From contig NZ_VTAV01000003.1 of NCBI RefSeq assembly GCF_008180195.1, forward strand, positions 62,001-126,000: 64,000 nt of DNA, given 5' to 3'. The stretch comes from Sphingobacterium phlebotomi. Lineage in GTDB: Bacteria > Bacteroidota > Bacteroidia > Sphingobacteriales > Sphingobacteriaceae. The position numbers and the translations under genes were made by a program. The notes under the pieces were generated by a model. That model saw nothing but the letters and a program-made list of their open reading frames with translations. It was not told the DNA's origin and made no database searches. This document shows positions 1-9,897 of the stretch, piece after piece; within the stretch, counting starts at the first letter, position 1, and each line of letters opens with the position of its first letter.

Positions 1-1
1 A

Positions 2-79
2 GATCATACGAAATGGGGAGGGGTCATCCTTTTCGGGGACAAAGTGAAAGTGTCGAAATCTGGAAACTGGATGTTTTAG
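2..79 (+). CDS. C-terminal tail of an unidentified protein (cut by window edge)
   Basis: An open frame enters from the left edge and stops with TAG at 77-79, giving about 25 residues that end in GNWMF. The tail is too short to assign to a family. It lies upstream of, and in the same direction as, the Wzi-like gene, so it may belong to the same polysaccharide locus, but that is inference. The rest of the first 200 bases holds no other gene. Confidence 0.3.
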   Translation, partial: DHTKWGGVILFGDKVKVSKSGNWMF

Positions 80-214
80 AAAAAAAAAGGCATAGTTGGC
101 GTCGAAAAAATTATTTCTGTGGATGTGGGTTTTGAAGATAAATGTATGTGCGCGTTGGAGTAATTCAGAATAGCATAAGTGATGGCGATATGGGGAAAAT
201 TAACACATGTAGAT

Positions 215-1774
215 ATGTATAATATAAATCAATTTTGCATAGGGTTTTTGCTCATTACCCAACTATTGCTGATAAGTGGGGCCACGAAGACCTTTGCACA
301 AACGGATACCACTGGACAGTATATACAGATAAGTCTGTTGGCAGGCTATACTAGTAACCATGTTGTCCCCTTTTGGATACGGTCCAATCAATTCGGTTCT
401 ATTCCGCTTGACGGTGCCTCGGGAGGGTTGCTGGTGCGAGCTGCAAAAAACTATGCGATATCGGGTGAGTGGACAACATATAGGGATACAGCAAGCTCGG
501 CTTGGGATTGGGGCTATGGACTAGAAGCACGAGCAAATATTGGGCATAAAGCACTAGTGCGATTAATTGATGCCCATGTCAAGGTGCGTTATGCAATGTT
601 TGAGGCGAAGTTAGGTCGAACAAAAGACGTCATGGGTTTGAATGGCGATACTTTATTAAGTTCAGGGAATTTTGCGGTATCGGGAAATGCTTTGGGCGTA
701 CCGATGCTGGATATCCGCATACCGCAATATTACCGCCTACCTTGGTTTGATGGGCTATTCTCGTTTAAGGGCAATTTTGCTAACGGATTTATGGGGAAGA
801 TGCCTATTAATACAGATGTTTTTTTAATTCCTTCATCAAGTAATAGTTTGTCTACCTTACTCCATCAAAAATCGTTGTATGGACGTTTGGGAAAACCGCA
901 TTGGCGCGTGAATCTGTATGGGGGGATTAACCATCAGGTACAATGGGGAAGTGAAAAGAAAGTATACGGGGATAGGTACACCCTAAACAGCATGGAAACA
1001 TTATGGTATGTTTTTTGGGGTAAGCCATACGGCGCACCCAGCATCCCCCGATCTAAATTGGGCAATCAGCAAGGATCAGTTGATCTCGGTGTTTCTTACG
1101 ATTGGGATGATATACAACTCATGGCTTATCGACAGAATATTTACGACGTCGGCGCCATTTCCAAATTGGCAAATATTGTTGACGGGTTAAACGGTATTAC
1201 ATTAACTAACAAAGAATATAACACCACTGAAAAAAACTGGGATTGGCAAAAGTTGCTGTTCGAGTTTTTCTATTCGAAAGATCAAGCTGGATATCCTTGG
1301 TCAAAACCCACTGCCTCCGGAGACGAGGACTATTATAACAATTATTACTATACAGATGGTTGGTCGTATAAGAAACAAGGCGTCGGATCACCGTTGATTA
1401 TACCGGCGCATACAGCGAAAAAAGGCCAAGCACATAATCCCTCAGATTACTTCATTAGCAATCGCGTAGTGGCGGGACATTTGGGACTGCGTGGACGCCT
1501 TTATCGATGGAATGTGCAAAGTAAACTGACGTTTGTTCGGCATTACGGAACCTTCGCAACCAGTGTCTATGGCAAATCTACAGGAGATCGATGGCATCCG
1601 CCGCATGACGAAACATTTTCCCCTGTCTCCCAATTCTCAGCGTTTATAGATGCCGAGCGAGAATTACGAAATAACTTTTTTCTTGGTCTACGCGTCGCTA
1701 TAGATCAAGGTCAATTATTGGATAACAGTGTCGGTGGACAGGTATCGTTACGAAAGTTTTTCGGAAAGCCTTAA
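215..1774 (+). CDS. Capsule assembly Wzi family outer-membrane protein
   Basis: The product resembles the Wzi family of outer-membrane beta-barrels that help anchor capsule to the cell surface. It starts with a clear signal peptide (hydrophobic core, then TFAQ at about residue 29). The body is rich in aromatic residues and alternating strands and ends in a Phe-containing strand (KFFGKP), as expected for a barrel. An in-frame ATG at 179 would add 12 polar residues before the signal peptide, so the ATG at 215 is preferred. About 519 residues is normal for Bacteroidota Wzi-like proteins. The next gene, a UDP-glucose dehydrogenase 51 bases downstream, supports a polysaccharide role. The family call is from overall sequence character and context; no catalytic motif is expected. 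Confidence 0.75.
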   Translation: MYNINQFCIGFLLITQLLLISGATKTFAQTDTTGQYIQISLLAGYTSNHVVPFWIRSNQFGSIPLDGASGGLLVRAAKNYAISGEWTTYRDTASSAWDWGYGLEARANIGHKALVRLIDAHVKVRYAMFEAKLGRTKDVMGLNGDTLLSSGNFAVSGNALGVPMLDIRIPQYYRLPWFDGLFSFKGNFANGFMGKMPINTDVFLIPSSSNSLSTLLHQKSLYGRLGKPHWRVNLYGGINHQVQWGSEKKVYGDRYTLNSMETLWYVFWGKPYGAPSIPRSKLGNQQGSVDLGVSYDWDDIQLMAYRQNIYDVGAISKLANIVDGLNGITLTNKEYNTTEKNWDWQKLLFEFFYSKDQAGYPWSKPTASGDEDYYNNYYYTDGWSYKKQGVGSPLIIPAHTAKKGQAHNPSDYFISNRVVAGHLGLRGRLYRWNVQSKLTFVRHYGTFATSVYGKSTGDRWHPPHDETFSPVSQFSAFIDAERELRNNFFLGLRVAIDQGQLLDNSVGGQVSLRKFFGKP

Positions 1775-1825
1775 GCTAAATAACAGCATGAGAGCAGAAG
1801 TTCACTTAACAATCATAAAACTAGA

Positions 1826-3208
1826 ATGAAACAGATAAAGAAAATCACCTGTATCGGAGCGGGCTACGTTGGTGGACCAACAATGGCCGTTATTGCCCAG
1901 AAGAACCCCAATGTGGAGGTTACGGTAGTTGACCTGAACCAAGCGCGTATCGCGGCCTGGAACGACGAAAATTTGGAAAACCTCCCTGTTTACGAACCGG
2001 GGCTGGATGCTGTGGTCGGTGAGGCGCGTGGCCGCAACCTGTTTTTCTCTACGGAGGTCGATAAAGCCATCAACGAAGCCGACATGATCTTTATCTCGGT
2101 GAATACGCCGACCAAGACCTATGGAAAAGGCAAAGGACAGGCGGCGGACCTGAAGTTTATCGAGCTCTGTGCGCGCCAGATCGCTGCGGTTGCCAAGGAA
2201 GATAAGATTGTTGTGGAAAAATCAACCCTTCCCGTGCGTACCGCCGAAGCATTGAAAAATATTCTGGAGAACACCGGTAATGGGGTGAACTTCCACATCC
2301 TTTCCAACCCCGAGTTTTTGGCGGAAGGAACAGCCGTTACGGATCTGCATAATCCCGATCGCGTGTTGATCGGTGGTGAAGATGAGGCTGCTATCGAAGC
2401 GCTGGTGCAGGTGTATGAGGCATGGGTTCCGCGGGAGCGTATCTTAACGACGAACCTGTGGTCGTCGGAACTGTCCAAACTGGTGGCGAATGCTTTCCTG
2501 GCACAGCGTGTATCCTCTATCAATGCTATTTCCGAACTGTGTGAGGTTACAGGTGCCAATGTCGATGAGGTTGCCCGGGCTATAGGTCAGGATTCCCGTA
2601 TCGGTCCGAAATTCCTGAAAGCTTCTGTAGGTTTTGGTGGATCGTGTTTTCAAAAAGATATTTTAAACTTGGTTTATATTGCACGTTCCTATAACTTAAC
2701 TTCAGTAGCCGACTACTGGGAACAGGTCATCTTGATGAACGACCACCAGAAGACGCGTTTCGCCGAGAAGATTATCCAGACGATGTACAATACGGTGAAC
2801 GGAAAGCATATTGCATTTTTAGGCTGGGCATTCAAGAAAGACACGAACGATACGCGGGAGTCGGCTGCGATCTATGTTGCCGACCATCTGTTGGATGAAG
2901 AGGCACAAGTGGTGGTCTACGATCCGAAAGTGCCTGCAGAGCAGATCTACAAAGACCTGGATTATCTGGGCACCCGCTCACCGGAGAACAACCGCCGGCT
3001 GGTGAAAGTGGTGGATAATCCTTATGAAGCATTGGACGGCGCACATGCGGCGGCAGTCTTGACGGAGTGGGATGAGTTTAAAGGTTACGACTGGGCGAAA
3101 ATCAAGGAAGGTATGAAAAGACCATCGTTTGTTTTTGATGGGCGTAAGCTGTTGGACAGAAAAGAACTGAACAGACTGGGATTTGCGTATTACGCTATCG
3201 GGGAATAA
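1826..3208 (+). CDS. ugd: UDP-glucose 6-dehydrogenase, copy A
   Basis: Oxidises UDP-glucose to UDP-glucuronate with two NAD+ in the cytoplasm. The N-terminal Rossmann motif GAGYVGG is at residues 11-17, EKST at 131-134, NPEFLAEG at 161-168, the substrate-binding lysine in [10 protein letters not shown] at about 218, and the catalytic cysteine C274 in [10 protein letters not shown]. The C-terminal UDP-binding part contains [16 protein letters not shown]. The 460-residue length and the extended motifs fit the long, eukaryote-like UGDH type. It is followed after 26 bases by the epimerase that would use its product. A second copy at 48657-50039 differs at only about 10 residues (roughly 98% identity), while the DNA differs more, mostly at third codon positions. 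Function is very likely. Confidence 0.95.
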   Translation: MKQIKKITCIGAGYVGGPTMAVIAQKNPNVEVTVVDLNQARIAAWNDENLENLPVYEPGLDAVVGEARGRNLFFSTEVDKAINEADMIFISVNTPTKTYGKGKGQAADLKFIELCARQIAAVAKEDKIVVEKSTLPVRTAEALKNILENTGNGVNFHILSNPEFLAEGTAVTDLHNPDRVLIGGEDEAAIEALVQVYEAWVPRERILTTNLWSSELSKLVANAFLAQRVSSINAISELCEVTGANVDEVARAIGQDSRIGPKFLKASVGFGGSCFQKDILNLVYIARSYNLTSVADYWEQVILMNDHQKTRFAEKIIQTMYNTVNGKHIAFLGWAFKKDTNDTRESAAIYVADHLLDEEAQVVVYDPKVPAEQIYKDLDYLGTRSPENNRRLVKVVDNPYEALDGAHAAAVLTEWDEFKGYDWAKIKEGMKRPSFVFDGRKLLDRKELNRLGFAYYAIGE

Positions 3209-3234
3209 GCATATTCACATATAAACGAAAACGT

Positions 3235-4254
3235 ATGAAATACAAAAAAGTACTAGTTACCGGCGCAGCCGGCTTTATCGGCTTCCATTTAAGCAAGACA
3301 CTCGTTGATCAAGGCGTAGAAGTTGTGGGTTTGGATAATATCAACGATTACTACGACATCAACCTGAAATACGCGAGACTGGCGGAACTGGGTGTGAAGC
3401 AAGAGGAAGCGGAGAGTTGGAAGCAGGAAGCGAAATCTAGCAAATACCCGAATTTTCGGTTTGTCCGGTTGAACTTAGAAGACCGGGAAGCGTTGCCAGA
3501 GCTTTTTGAAAGAGAAAAATTCGATGCGGTAGTCAATTTGGCTGCACAGGCTGGTGTACGCTACAGTCTGGAAAATCCGATGGCCTATGTGGACAGCAAC
3601 GTGGTGGGCTTTGTGAATATCCTGGAATGTTGCCGCCATCATCAGATAGGGCATCTGGTGTATGCTTCAAGTTCGTCGGTATACGGAGAGAATGGCAAAG
3701 TGCCTTTCTCGGAAGATGACCGTGTAGATTATCCTGTTAGCCTGTATGCTGCGACCAAGAAAGCGAACGAATTGATGGCACATACGTACAGCCATTTGTA
3801 CAAGATTCCAACGTCTGGATTGCGTTTCTTTACGGTATACGGTCCCTGGGGGCGTCCGGATATGGCACCAATATTATTTGCTTCTGCTATTACCGAAGAC
3901 CGTCCGATAAAAGTGTTCAATAACGGTGATATGAGCCGTGATTTTACGTATATCGATGATATTGTGCAGGGCATTATCATTACATTGAACAATCCTCCGG
4001 TTAAAGAAAAAGAGCAGCCGTTGTATCAAGTGTTCAATATCGGAAACGGCTCTCCGGTTTTGTTAATGGAATTCATCGAGACATTGGAGCAGAACCTGGG
4101 CAAGGTTGCCGAAAAGAATATGCTCCCTATGCAACCGGGAGATGTACCGCGCACATGGGCGGATACAAAACATCTGAACGCTTTAGGTTATCAGAGTGCA
4201 ACACCGATTCAAGAAGGGGTAAAGAGATTTGTAAAATGGTTTAAGGGGTATTAA
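3235..4254 (+). CDS. UDP-glucuronate 4-epimerase (SDR family), copy A
   Basis: Interconverts UDP-glucuronate and UDP-galacturonate, using tightly bound NAD. It has the extended-SDR features: GAAGFIG at residues 10-16, the SSSSVYG serine motif at about 145-151, and catalytic Y171-x3-K175 (YAATK). VNLAAQAGVRYSLENP and FTVYGPWGRPDMA are typical of the GlcA epimerase branch. The neighbouring UDP-glucose dehydrogenase supplies its substrate. The copy at 50072-51094 is about 94% identical by eye. Substrate choice follows family and context, not an assay. Confidence 0.9.
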   Translation: MKYKKVLVTGAAGFIGFHLSKTLVDQGVEVVGLDNINDYYDINLKYARLAELGVKQEEAESWKQEAKSSKYPNFRFVRLNLEDREALPELFEREKFDAVVNLAAQAGVRYSLENPMAYVDSNVVGFVNILECCRHHQIGHLVYASSSSVYGENGKVPFSEDDRVDYPVSLYAATKKANELMAHTYSHLYKIPTSGLRFFTVYGPWGRPDMAPILFASAITEDRPIKVFNNGDMSRDFTYIDDIVQGIIITLNNPPVKEKEQPLYQVFNIGNGSPVLLMEFIETLEQNLGKVAEKNMLPMQPGDVPRTWADTKHLNALGYQSATPIQEGVKRFVKWFKGY

Positions 4255-4284
4255 AAAATTACGAACAACAAAACAACAACAATT

Positions 4285-4767
4285 ATGAAAGAAAAAACAG
4301 CAAAAAAAAGAGAGGACTACAATCCAGGACCTCGTGTCGGAATTACCTTTTCGACATTTGACCTATTGCATGCCGGGCATATTATGATGCTCGCCGAGGC
4401 AAAGCGGCAGTGCGACTACCTCATCTGTGGTTTGCAGATGGATCCTACCTTGGATCGCCCAGAGAAAAATGCGCCTACCCAAACCGTAGTGGAGCGTTAT
4501 ATCCAGCTGCGTGGCTGCCATTATGTAGATGAAATCGTACCTTACTCCACAGAGCAAGATCTGGAAGACATCCTCCGTTCCTTTAAACTGGACGTGCGCA
4601 TTGTAGGAGATGAATATGCCGACAAAGATTTTACGGGACGTAAATATTGTGAAGAAAAAGGTATCGAGCTTTATTTCAACAGCCGGGATCATCGTTTTTC
4701 CAGCTCCGGACTTCGTAAGATTGTAGCCGAAAAAGAAGCTGAAAAAAACGGAAAGAAAACAGGGTGA
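4285..4767 (+). CDS. Cytidylyltransferase-like protein (TagD/GCT type), copy A
   Basis: A small nucleotidyltransferase of the HxGH superfamily. The HAGH motif lies at residues 29-32 in TFDLLHAGHIMML, and the second nucleotide-binding motif is represented by SSSGLRKIV near residue 145. The size of 160 residues and the layout match glycerol-3-phosphate cytidylyltransferase and relatives, which make CDP-alcohols for surface polymers; the true substrate is not shown. No CDP-glycerol transferase is visible in the window. The stop overlaps the GTG start of the downstream sensor kinase (GTGA), so the two may be translationally coupled. A second copy is at 46876-47352. Confidence 0.8.
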   Translation: MKEKTAKKREDYNPGPRVGITFSTFDLLHAGHIMMLAEAKRQCDYLICGLQMDPTLDRPEKNAPTQTVVERYIQLRGCHYVDEIVPYSTEQDLEDILRSFKLDVRIVGDEYADKDFTGRKYCEEKGIELYFNSRDHRFSSSGLRKIVAEKEAEKNGKKTG

Positions 4768-7724
4768 ACCAGATCGCCTCCTACAGCAAACACATCCTCC
4801 TATCACTATGCCTACTGCTTTGTGTCTTAACAGCTGTACATGCGGAGCTGCCTTACCGCCATGTACAAGTGCTTAAGGGCATAGACGATCACCATGTGAT
4901 GTTCACCGTGGCTGAAAAGGATCCCTTTGGGTCGATATGGCTGGTGTCGGGTGGAGAACTGTATCGTTACGACGGTGTGCACGTTGTTCCTTTTGCTAAG
5001 CTGTACGAGGGAAAACTACCCTTCGATGAGGTGCAGACCATAGCAATCGATCCTTGGGGCCGTATCTGGTTGAATACCAGAAATGGCATATTGATTTTTG
5101 ATTTACATACATGGCGTTTTTGTTTCAACGAACACTTTGCAGAGACGTTAACGGAGAAAAAAGCATTGGCGTTTTGCCAAACGGGAGAGGATTTTTTTGT
5201 GGCAACCGAGAGCGGGGAGGTCTGGCAGATTGACCGATATAGAAAGACATTATTATTCTCCTTTAACGTGGACAAGCGCAGGGGGCGGCATACGGTGGGC
5301 AACTTGTTTACAGCGGATGATGATCGTATTTGGCTGGCTGTTAGCCGTAATCTGTATGGTTATGACCGCCATCAAGGGAAGCATCAGGTGGCCCACATAC
5401 CATCAAAAATCGAAGATTGTATAGAGGATTTGTTGCCGCTGAAAGGTGGCGTGCTTATTCGGAATTATAGGGATGGATATTATATTTATGATGGAGAAGG
5501 GTTCCGGCTGACTTCTATACGGAGCGAGCAAGAACATGATTTTACAAACTGGAATCATTGGGGCTTCGTAGACGGAGATCGGGTGATGATGTTTAATAGA
5601 CAAGGCCAATATCTGGAACTGGCGAGAGATACAACACTCTCCGTCTTGAAAAAAGGTTACCACCGTCTGGCTGAACATGTGCTGTACAAACGACTGAATG
5701 CCTGGAGGCAATTTGGTGACGAATGGCTATTGGCTACTGACCAAGGCCTATACGCCGTATTTCCTTCGTCATTTTCTTTTGATTATGTCGAATATGGAAC
5801 GGCAAGAGGCATGTTTCGGCAAAACAACTATTATTACTTTGGAGGCTATGGCTTTCTACATCGTATGCCCCTACAAGGAAGTGTGACGGAATACAGAAAG
5901 GCTCCCGAGAAAAATTATTATGCTGCGCATATGCAGCATAAGGATACCGCCTATGTAGCATTGGAAAGCGGCTTTCTGGGACGGATCATTGACGGCAAAT
6001 TGGTAACTTTCCAGCCGGTAGTGTCCCAGCAGTACGCACATAAGTTCTCTGACTTGGCATACTGTCTCACGCCGTATAAAGAGACCACACTACTTGTCGG
6101 CACATCGAGCGGGATATGGCAATACGATGTAAAGACAAACCAAGCCATGCCATTACTAGATGCCACAGGTACTTTTTTCAGTAAAGGGAAACGAATCCTC
6201 TCCATCCGTTATCTGGACGGAAAACTAACGTATTCTACGGAAGATGGATATTATGTTTTCGACGGAAACGACAACAAAAAACGTTATCCCGAGGGGCAGC
6301 AACAGTTAATGATCTATGATCACCTTAAGGACCGAGGGTTCGAGTACCTTGCGACAAAAGGGCGTGGTGTTGTTGTGCTTACAGATTCTGGAAGTCGTAC
6401 TATCAGTGTACAACAGGGACTGGGCAGCAACACCGTGTATCAGCTGTTTGCACTCGATGGGGCTTTATTTGCCGGAACTCATCGTGGTTTGTCTATTGTA
6501 ACTGATAATCGTATTTTTAATTACCGGACAAATGACGGACTCCCGTTTGAAGAGTTTAACCACCAAGCGATCTTTTATGATACGTTGACCCACCGTTTGT
6601 TTATGGGCGGAATAGGTGGCTACGTCTTTTTCAATCCGAAGGATCTCCTAAAAGCCGCAACACAAAAAGATGCCATACCAGAACCCCGGATTGCCGCGCT
6701 ACACGTTGGCTTACGAGGGAACAGGTATAAACACTATTATGCAGCAGATGCGCTGCGCGATACCATCGTCTTGTCCGAAGATGCATTGACGTTTAATATG
6801 GATTTTGCCCGCCCAGACTTTTATAGGCACGGCTACGACGTACTCTATAAAATTGACCCGTTAATGGATGGGTTTCAGCAGATGGCCTCATCCGGGCAGA
6901 TTACATTGGTCGGATTACGTCCGGGAGAATATAAGGTACACGTCCGGATATTGCCGAATAATGGAGGCGTAGAAAAAACCTGGACATGGCTGTTAGTCAA
7001 ACAACCGGCATTTGTCGAAACGCAGGGTTTTTATGCTTTGGTACTGCTGAGTATCGCAGGTCTCGTCACCTATATCATCCTCCAACGTGCGAAAAGAGTA
7101 AAAGATGAAAAAACATTGCGCAAACAGATTTCCCGTGATCTCCATGACGAAGTGGGTGGTCTCTTGACCGGTATATCGATGCAAGCTGACCTCCTGTCTA
7201 TGGAAAAAGCTCGAGACAAACAATCGGGTGCGGCATCGATAGGACAGTATAGTCGCGAGGCTGTGCAAATGATGGATGATATCATTTGGGCTATAGATTC
7301 GCGAAATAATGGCCAGGATAGCCTTCAGGAACGTATGGAATATCTCGCCTTTCAGATGCTGGAGCCAAAAGGGATCCGTGTGCTTTTTGATTGTGGAACC
7401 AAAACGGATCGGAAGATCCCACAAATCGTCAGGCAGAATACATACTTATTGTTTAAGGAGATATTGCATAATATTGTCAAGCATGCCCAGGCAGAATGGG
7501 TGTCCGTCAGTCTACTCCTCGATAAGCGAAGCATGACCATGGAGGTGCGCAACAATGGAGCGAAAGATACTGCCCATGAAAATAAGCTTAGAAAGGGGCA
7601 GGGAATGCGCAATATGGAAACCAGGGCGAGGCAAATGAATGGAACAATCTCTGTTACGCAGGATGACGGTGTGTATACGGTGCAGCTGAAGGTAAATCTA
7701 CGCAATATAAAATGGACTATATGA
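4764..7724 (+). CDS. Two-component sensor histidine kinase with periplasmic beta-propeller (HisKA_3 type)
   Basis: A large membrane sensor of 986 residues. After a signal peptide (cleavage near VHAELPY) comes a long region of WLxxxxGLY/DD-type propeller repeats up to about residue 640, then a Y_Y_Y-like segment with VGLRPGEYKVHVRI. One TM helix lies at about 755-774. The cytoplasmic kinase has the phospho-acceptor H794 in SRDLHDEVGGLLTGI (HisKA_3/NarX-like) and an ATPase domain with ILHNIVKHAQA and the GQGMRNMETRA glycine box. The start is GTG and overlaps the cytidylyltransferase stop by four bases. A 7-TM protein and a LuxR-type regulator follow with overlaps, forming one operon. The signal sensed is unknown; the context suggests control of surface polysaccharide. 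Confidence 0.88.
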   Translation: MNQIASYSKHILLSLCLLLCVLTAVHAELPYRHVQVLKGIDDHHVMFTVAEKDPFGSIWLVSGGELYRYDGVHVVPFAKLYEGKLPFDEVQTIAIDPWGRIWLNTRNGILIFDLHTWRFCFNEHFAETLTEKKALAFCQTGEDFFVATESGEVWQIDRYRKTLLFSFNVDKRRGRHTVGNLFTADDDRIWLAVSRNLYGYDRHQGKHQVAHIPSKIEDCIEDLLPLKGGVLIRNYRDGYYIYDGEGFRLTSIRSEQEHDFTNWNHWGFVDGDRVMMFNRQGQYLELARDTTLSVLKKGYHRLAEHVLYKRLNAWRQFGDEWLLATDQGLYAVFPSSFSFDYVEYGTARGMFRQNNYYYFGGYGFLHRMPLQGSVTEYRKAPEKNYYAAHMQHKDTAYVALESGFLGRIIDGKLVTFQPVVSQQYAHKFSDLAYCLTPYKETTLLVGTSSGIWQYDVKTNQAMPLLDATGTFFSKGKRILSIRYLDGKLTYSTEDGYYVFDGNDNKKRYPEGQQQLMIYDHLKDRGFEYLATKGRGVVVLTDSGSRTISVQQGLGSNTVYQLFALDGALFAGTHRGLSIVTDNRIFNYRTNDGLPFEEFNHQAIFYDTLTHRLFMGGIGGYVFFNPKDLLKAATQKDAIPEPRIAALHVGLRGNRYKHYYAADALRDTIVLSEDALTFNMDFARPDFYRHGYDVLYKIDPLMDGFQQMASSGQITLVGLRPGEYKVHVRILPNNGGVEKTWTWLLVKQPAFVETQGFYALVLLSIAGLVTYIILQRAKRVKDEKTLRKQISRDLHDEVGGLLTGISMQADLLSMEKARDKQSGAASIGQYSREAVQMMDDIIWAIDSRNNGQDSLQERMEYLAFQMLEPKGIRVLFDCGTKTDRKIPQIVRQNTYLLFKEILHNIVKHAQAEWVSVSLLLDKRSMTMEVRNNGAKDTAHENKLRKGQGMRNMETRARQMNGTISVTQDDGVYTVQLKVNLRNIKWTI

Positions 7725-8542
7725 CGGATTTTATCGAGAAATTCTGGGTCCGGCAAGGGGCGTTTAACAGCTGGGGAATGTTCTTTGCCATACTTGGGCT
7801 ATCGCTGTCGATCGTTGCCATCCTAGGGCTTTTCTATTTTACGATCCGCCGTAGAAACCGGTGCGTTCTGCTGATAACCGTGCTAGGATTAGCGTCTTTC
7901 TGGCATGCTTTCATCTATGCGCTCATTTTCACGGGCTTTATTCGGGCGGTACCGGAATGGTATAACAAAGGAATTCCCTTATACTACCTCATAGCACCTT
8001 GCGCGTATTTCTTTGTTCTGTTCTCCCTCTTTCCGCGGCTTAAATGGCCTCGATATGCGTGGCTACATCTGCTACCGTTTGTCTTTGGACTAATTGATAT
8101 GATCCCCTATGCCATGGCTTCCATAGAAGAGAAAAGGGCATTGCTGGAGCGGGTGGTATATGACATGCAGATGGGGGTACGGCATGAATATGGTTATATC
8201 GATCAAAAGTGGCACTATATCGCTAAGTTCTCCATGGCATTTATCTACCTTATAGCACAGTGGCGGCTCATCTATCTGCACGATATGGAATTGTCGTCTA
8301 TTCCAGTTGCTAGCCGACGCAATGTAGTGTCTTTTAGTATTGTCTATAGCGGACAGCTATTGCTGCAAGGGGGAATGGTGCTGAGTCTATTATTTAATTC
8401 GACGCAGAGCAGCTTTACGATGCAGGATATAGATCAACTGACCGCGATTAGCTTCTTTTATCTGGTGCTCAGCTGTTGGCTCTTGCTACAACTATTTCGA
8501 AATTTCACTGTTAAAAATGGAAATCTATCAAAATACAAATAA
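7712..8542 (+). CDS. 7-TM integral membrane protein between sensor kinase and response regulator
   Basis: A 276-residue protein with seven predicted hydrophobic helices, roughly at residues 22-43, 51-77, 86-107, 115-135, 168-187, 206-229 and 242-262. The arrangement and the segment around LHLLPFVFGLIDMIPY resemble the membrane sensory half found in front of AraC-type HTH domains in Bacteroidota, but no DNA-binding domain is present. It overlaps the kinase by 13 bases and the response regulator by 26, so the three are probably co-translated. An accessory sensing role in this two-component system is inference. No enzymatic motif is recognised. Confidence 0.65.
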   Translation: MDYMTDFIEKFWVRQGAFNSWGMFFAILGLSLSIVAILGLFYFTIRRRNRCVLLITVLGLASFWHAFIYALIFTGFIRAVPEWYNKGIPLYYLIAPCAYFFVLFSLFPRLKWPRYAWLHLLPFVFGLIDMIPYAMASIEEKRALLERVVYDMQMGVRHEYGYIDQKWHYIAKFSMAFIYLIAQWRLIYLHDMELSSIPVASRRNVVSFSIVYSGQLLLQGGMVLSLLFNSTQSSFTMQDIDQLTAISFFYLVLSCWLLLQLFRNFTVKNGNLSKYK

Positions 8543-9176
8543 CGTTGATAAAAAATATCGCTTGGCCATTGTGGAAGACCGCGAGCCGGTGCTGGAGACG
8601 TTGAAAGTTTTTTTCAGGTCCAGTCCTCTTTTCGATTTACGTATCTCGGCTCGCTCGTTCGAAGAATTTACAGAGGCTTGGAAGAACGAAACGCTGGATA
8701 TCGTACTCAGCGACATTGGTCTGCCCGGTAAATCAGGCATCGAGACGACCTGGTATATCAAAAGACGGATGCCGGAAGTGCAAGTGGTGATGTTTACGGT
8801 GTTCGAAAACAAGGATGCTGTTTTTCAGGCGCTCCGCGCGGGAGCGTCGGGATATTTATTGAAGAGTACACCGCTACCGCAGATGGAGGAACACCTGCTG
8901 GAAGTGCTCTCCGGCGGATCGGTCATGAGTCCGCAGGTAGCTCGGCTTGTTTTTGACCACTTCAATCCGGTAGTGGGCAAAAGTAAGTATGAGAAAACTG
9001 CGCAATTGACACCGCGTGAAATAGAGATTATGGCCATGTTACAGCAGGGAACACCCTACAAAGAAGTTGCATCGCAGTTGTTTGTCAGTGTGGACACGGT
9101 AAAATATCATATTCGGAACATTTACCAAAAACTGCAGGTGACGAGTCGGGCAGAATTAATCTTAAAATATAAATAA
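8517..9176 (+). CDS. Response regulator, NarL/LuxR family
   Basis: The receiver domain (about residues 15-130) contains the acidic pair E20-D21, the phospho-acceptor D66 in LSDIGLPG, the switch Thr in MFTVFEN and the conserved Lys in GYLLKST. The C-terminal LuxR HTH (about 158-219) reads LTPREIEIMAMLQQG, then VDTVKYHIRNIYQKL. HisKA_3 kinases normally pair with this regulator class, which matches the kinase two genes upstream. It overlaps the upstream membrane-protein gene by 26 bases. Target promoters are unknown; the polysaccharide genes nearby are candidates by position only. Confidence 0.9.
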   Translation: MEIYQNTNNVDKKYRLAIVEDREPVLETLKVFFRSSPLFDLRISARSFEEFTEAWKNETLDIVLSDIGLPGKSGIETTWYIKRRMPEVQVVMFTVFENKDAVFQALRAGASGYLLKSTPLPQMEEHLLEVLSGGSVMSPQVARLVFDHFNPVVGKSKYEKTAQLTPREIEIMAMLQQGTPYKEVASQLFVSVDTVKYHIRNIYQKLQVTSRAELILKYK

Positions 9177-9182
9177 ACACGC

Positions 9183-9836
9183 CTACTTAGTCGAAGTGTT
9201 TTTGGAGTATGTGGCGGTGTAGCCTACAGGAGAGCGCTCGTAAGAAAGTTCAACGACCATGCTTTTGGATTTATCTCTAAAAGAATATACATTATTACTT
9301 GTACTGGTAAGTTCGTAGCGCTCAGCATAAAATACATAGCTATCTTCCATCTTGGCGTCATTCCACAGCAAATCGACAGCCGTAAACAGATTATTTTCGA
9401 AATGGTATATCGCACCAAATGTATACGCGGAAGTTTCGGTATAAAATACGGTCGCAGGCGTTTCATTCGCTAACTGTCTTGTTTCAACGTTCTTTACATC
9501 GTGTTTTCTTTTTCCAAAAACCATATAGGGCTCGATAACACCTACAACCATCGGCTCCACCACAACTTTTGCAGTAACAGTCTGCCACTTTACCTTTGCT
9601 GTGACGGTCGTTTCACCGATATGGCGGGCTTCAAATTTACCGTCACTTCCAATAGTCCCAACAAATTCATCACTGGAAGTCCATTCCACACTAGGGGCAT
9701 TTTTGATGGAGAAAATAAATTCACCGTCATAATGGAGCTTAACTTCCGTTTCATTAATAGTTAGCGGAAGGTCGTCACTTTTGCCACACCCCATCAACGT
9801 CAAAATAGCCAGGCATATCAATAATTGATTTTTCAT
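9183..9836 (-). CDS. Small lipoprotein with bacterial Ig-like (Big_2-type) domain
   Basis: A 217-residue protein with a lipoprotein signal ending LTLMGCGKS (C17). Residues about 25-95 look like a bacterial Ig-like domain (VEWTSSDEFVGTIGSDGKFEARHIGETTVTAKV). The rest is not recognised. It points away from the phosphatase gene at 10000 and converges on the response regulator, with only six bases between the stops, so it is a separate unit. It is probably a surface or periplasm-facing lipoprotein; function unknown. Confidence 0.7.
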   Translation of the reverse strand: MKNQLLICLAILTLMGCGKSDDLPLTINETEVKLHYDGEFIFSIKNAPSVEWTSSDEFVGTIGSDGKFEARHIGETTVTAKVKWQTVTAKVVVEPMVVGVIEPYMVFGKRKHDVKNVETRQLANETPATVFYTETSAYTFGAIYHFENNLFTAVDLLWNDAKMEDSYVFYAERYELTSTSNNVYSFRDKSKSMVVELSYERSPVGYTATYSKNTSTK

Positions 9837-9897
9837 AATATTAATAATTAGATTGATTCATAGATTTATTACAAAAGAATAAAAACCTACGCGCGCA

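Larger units (their letters stand above)
1826..4254 (+). repeat. Long direct repeat, left copy (ugd + epimerase)
   Basis: This 2.43-kb stretch is repeated in the same orientation at 48657-51094. The gene order, the short spacer with CATATAAACGAAAACG and most of the coding sequence are shared. DNA differences are mainly silent. Confidence 0.9.

Noticed and set aside
2119-2559. Minus-strand open frame of 146 codons inside ugd copy A
   Set aside because: It is the antisense shadow of a strongly conserved gene and has an equivalent in copy B for the same reason; no family resemblance.
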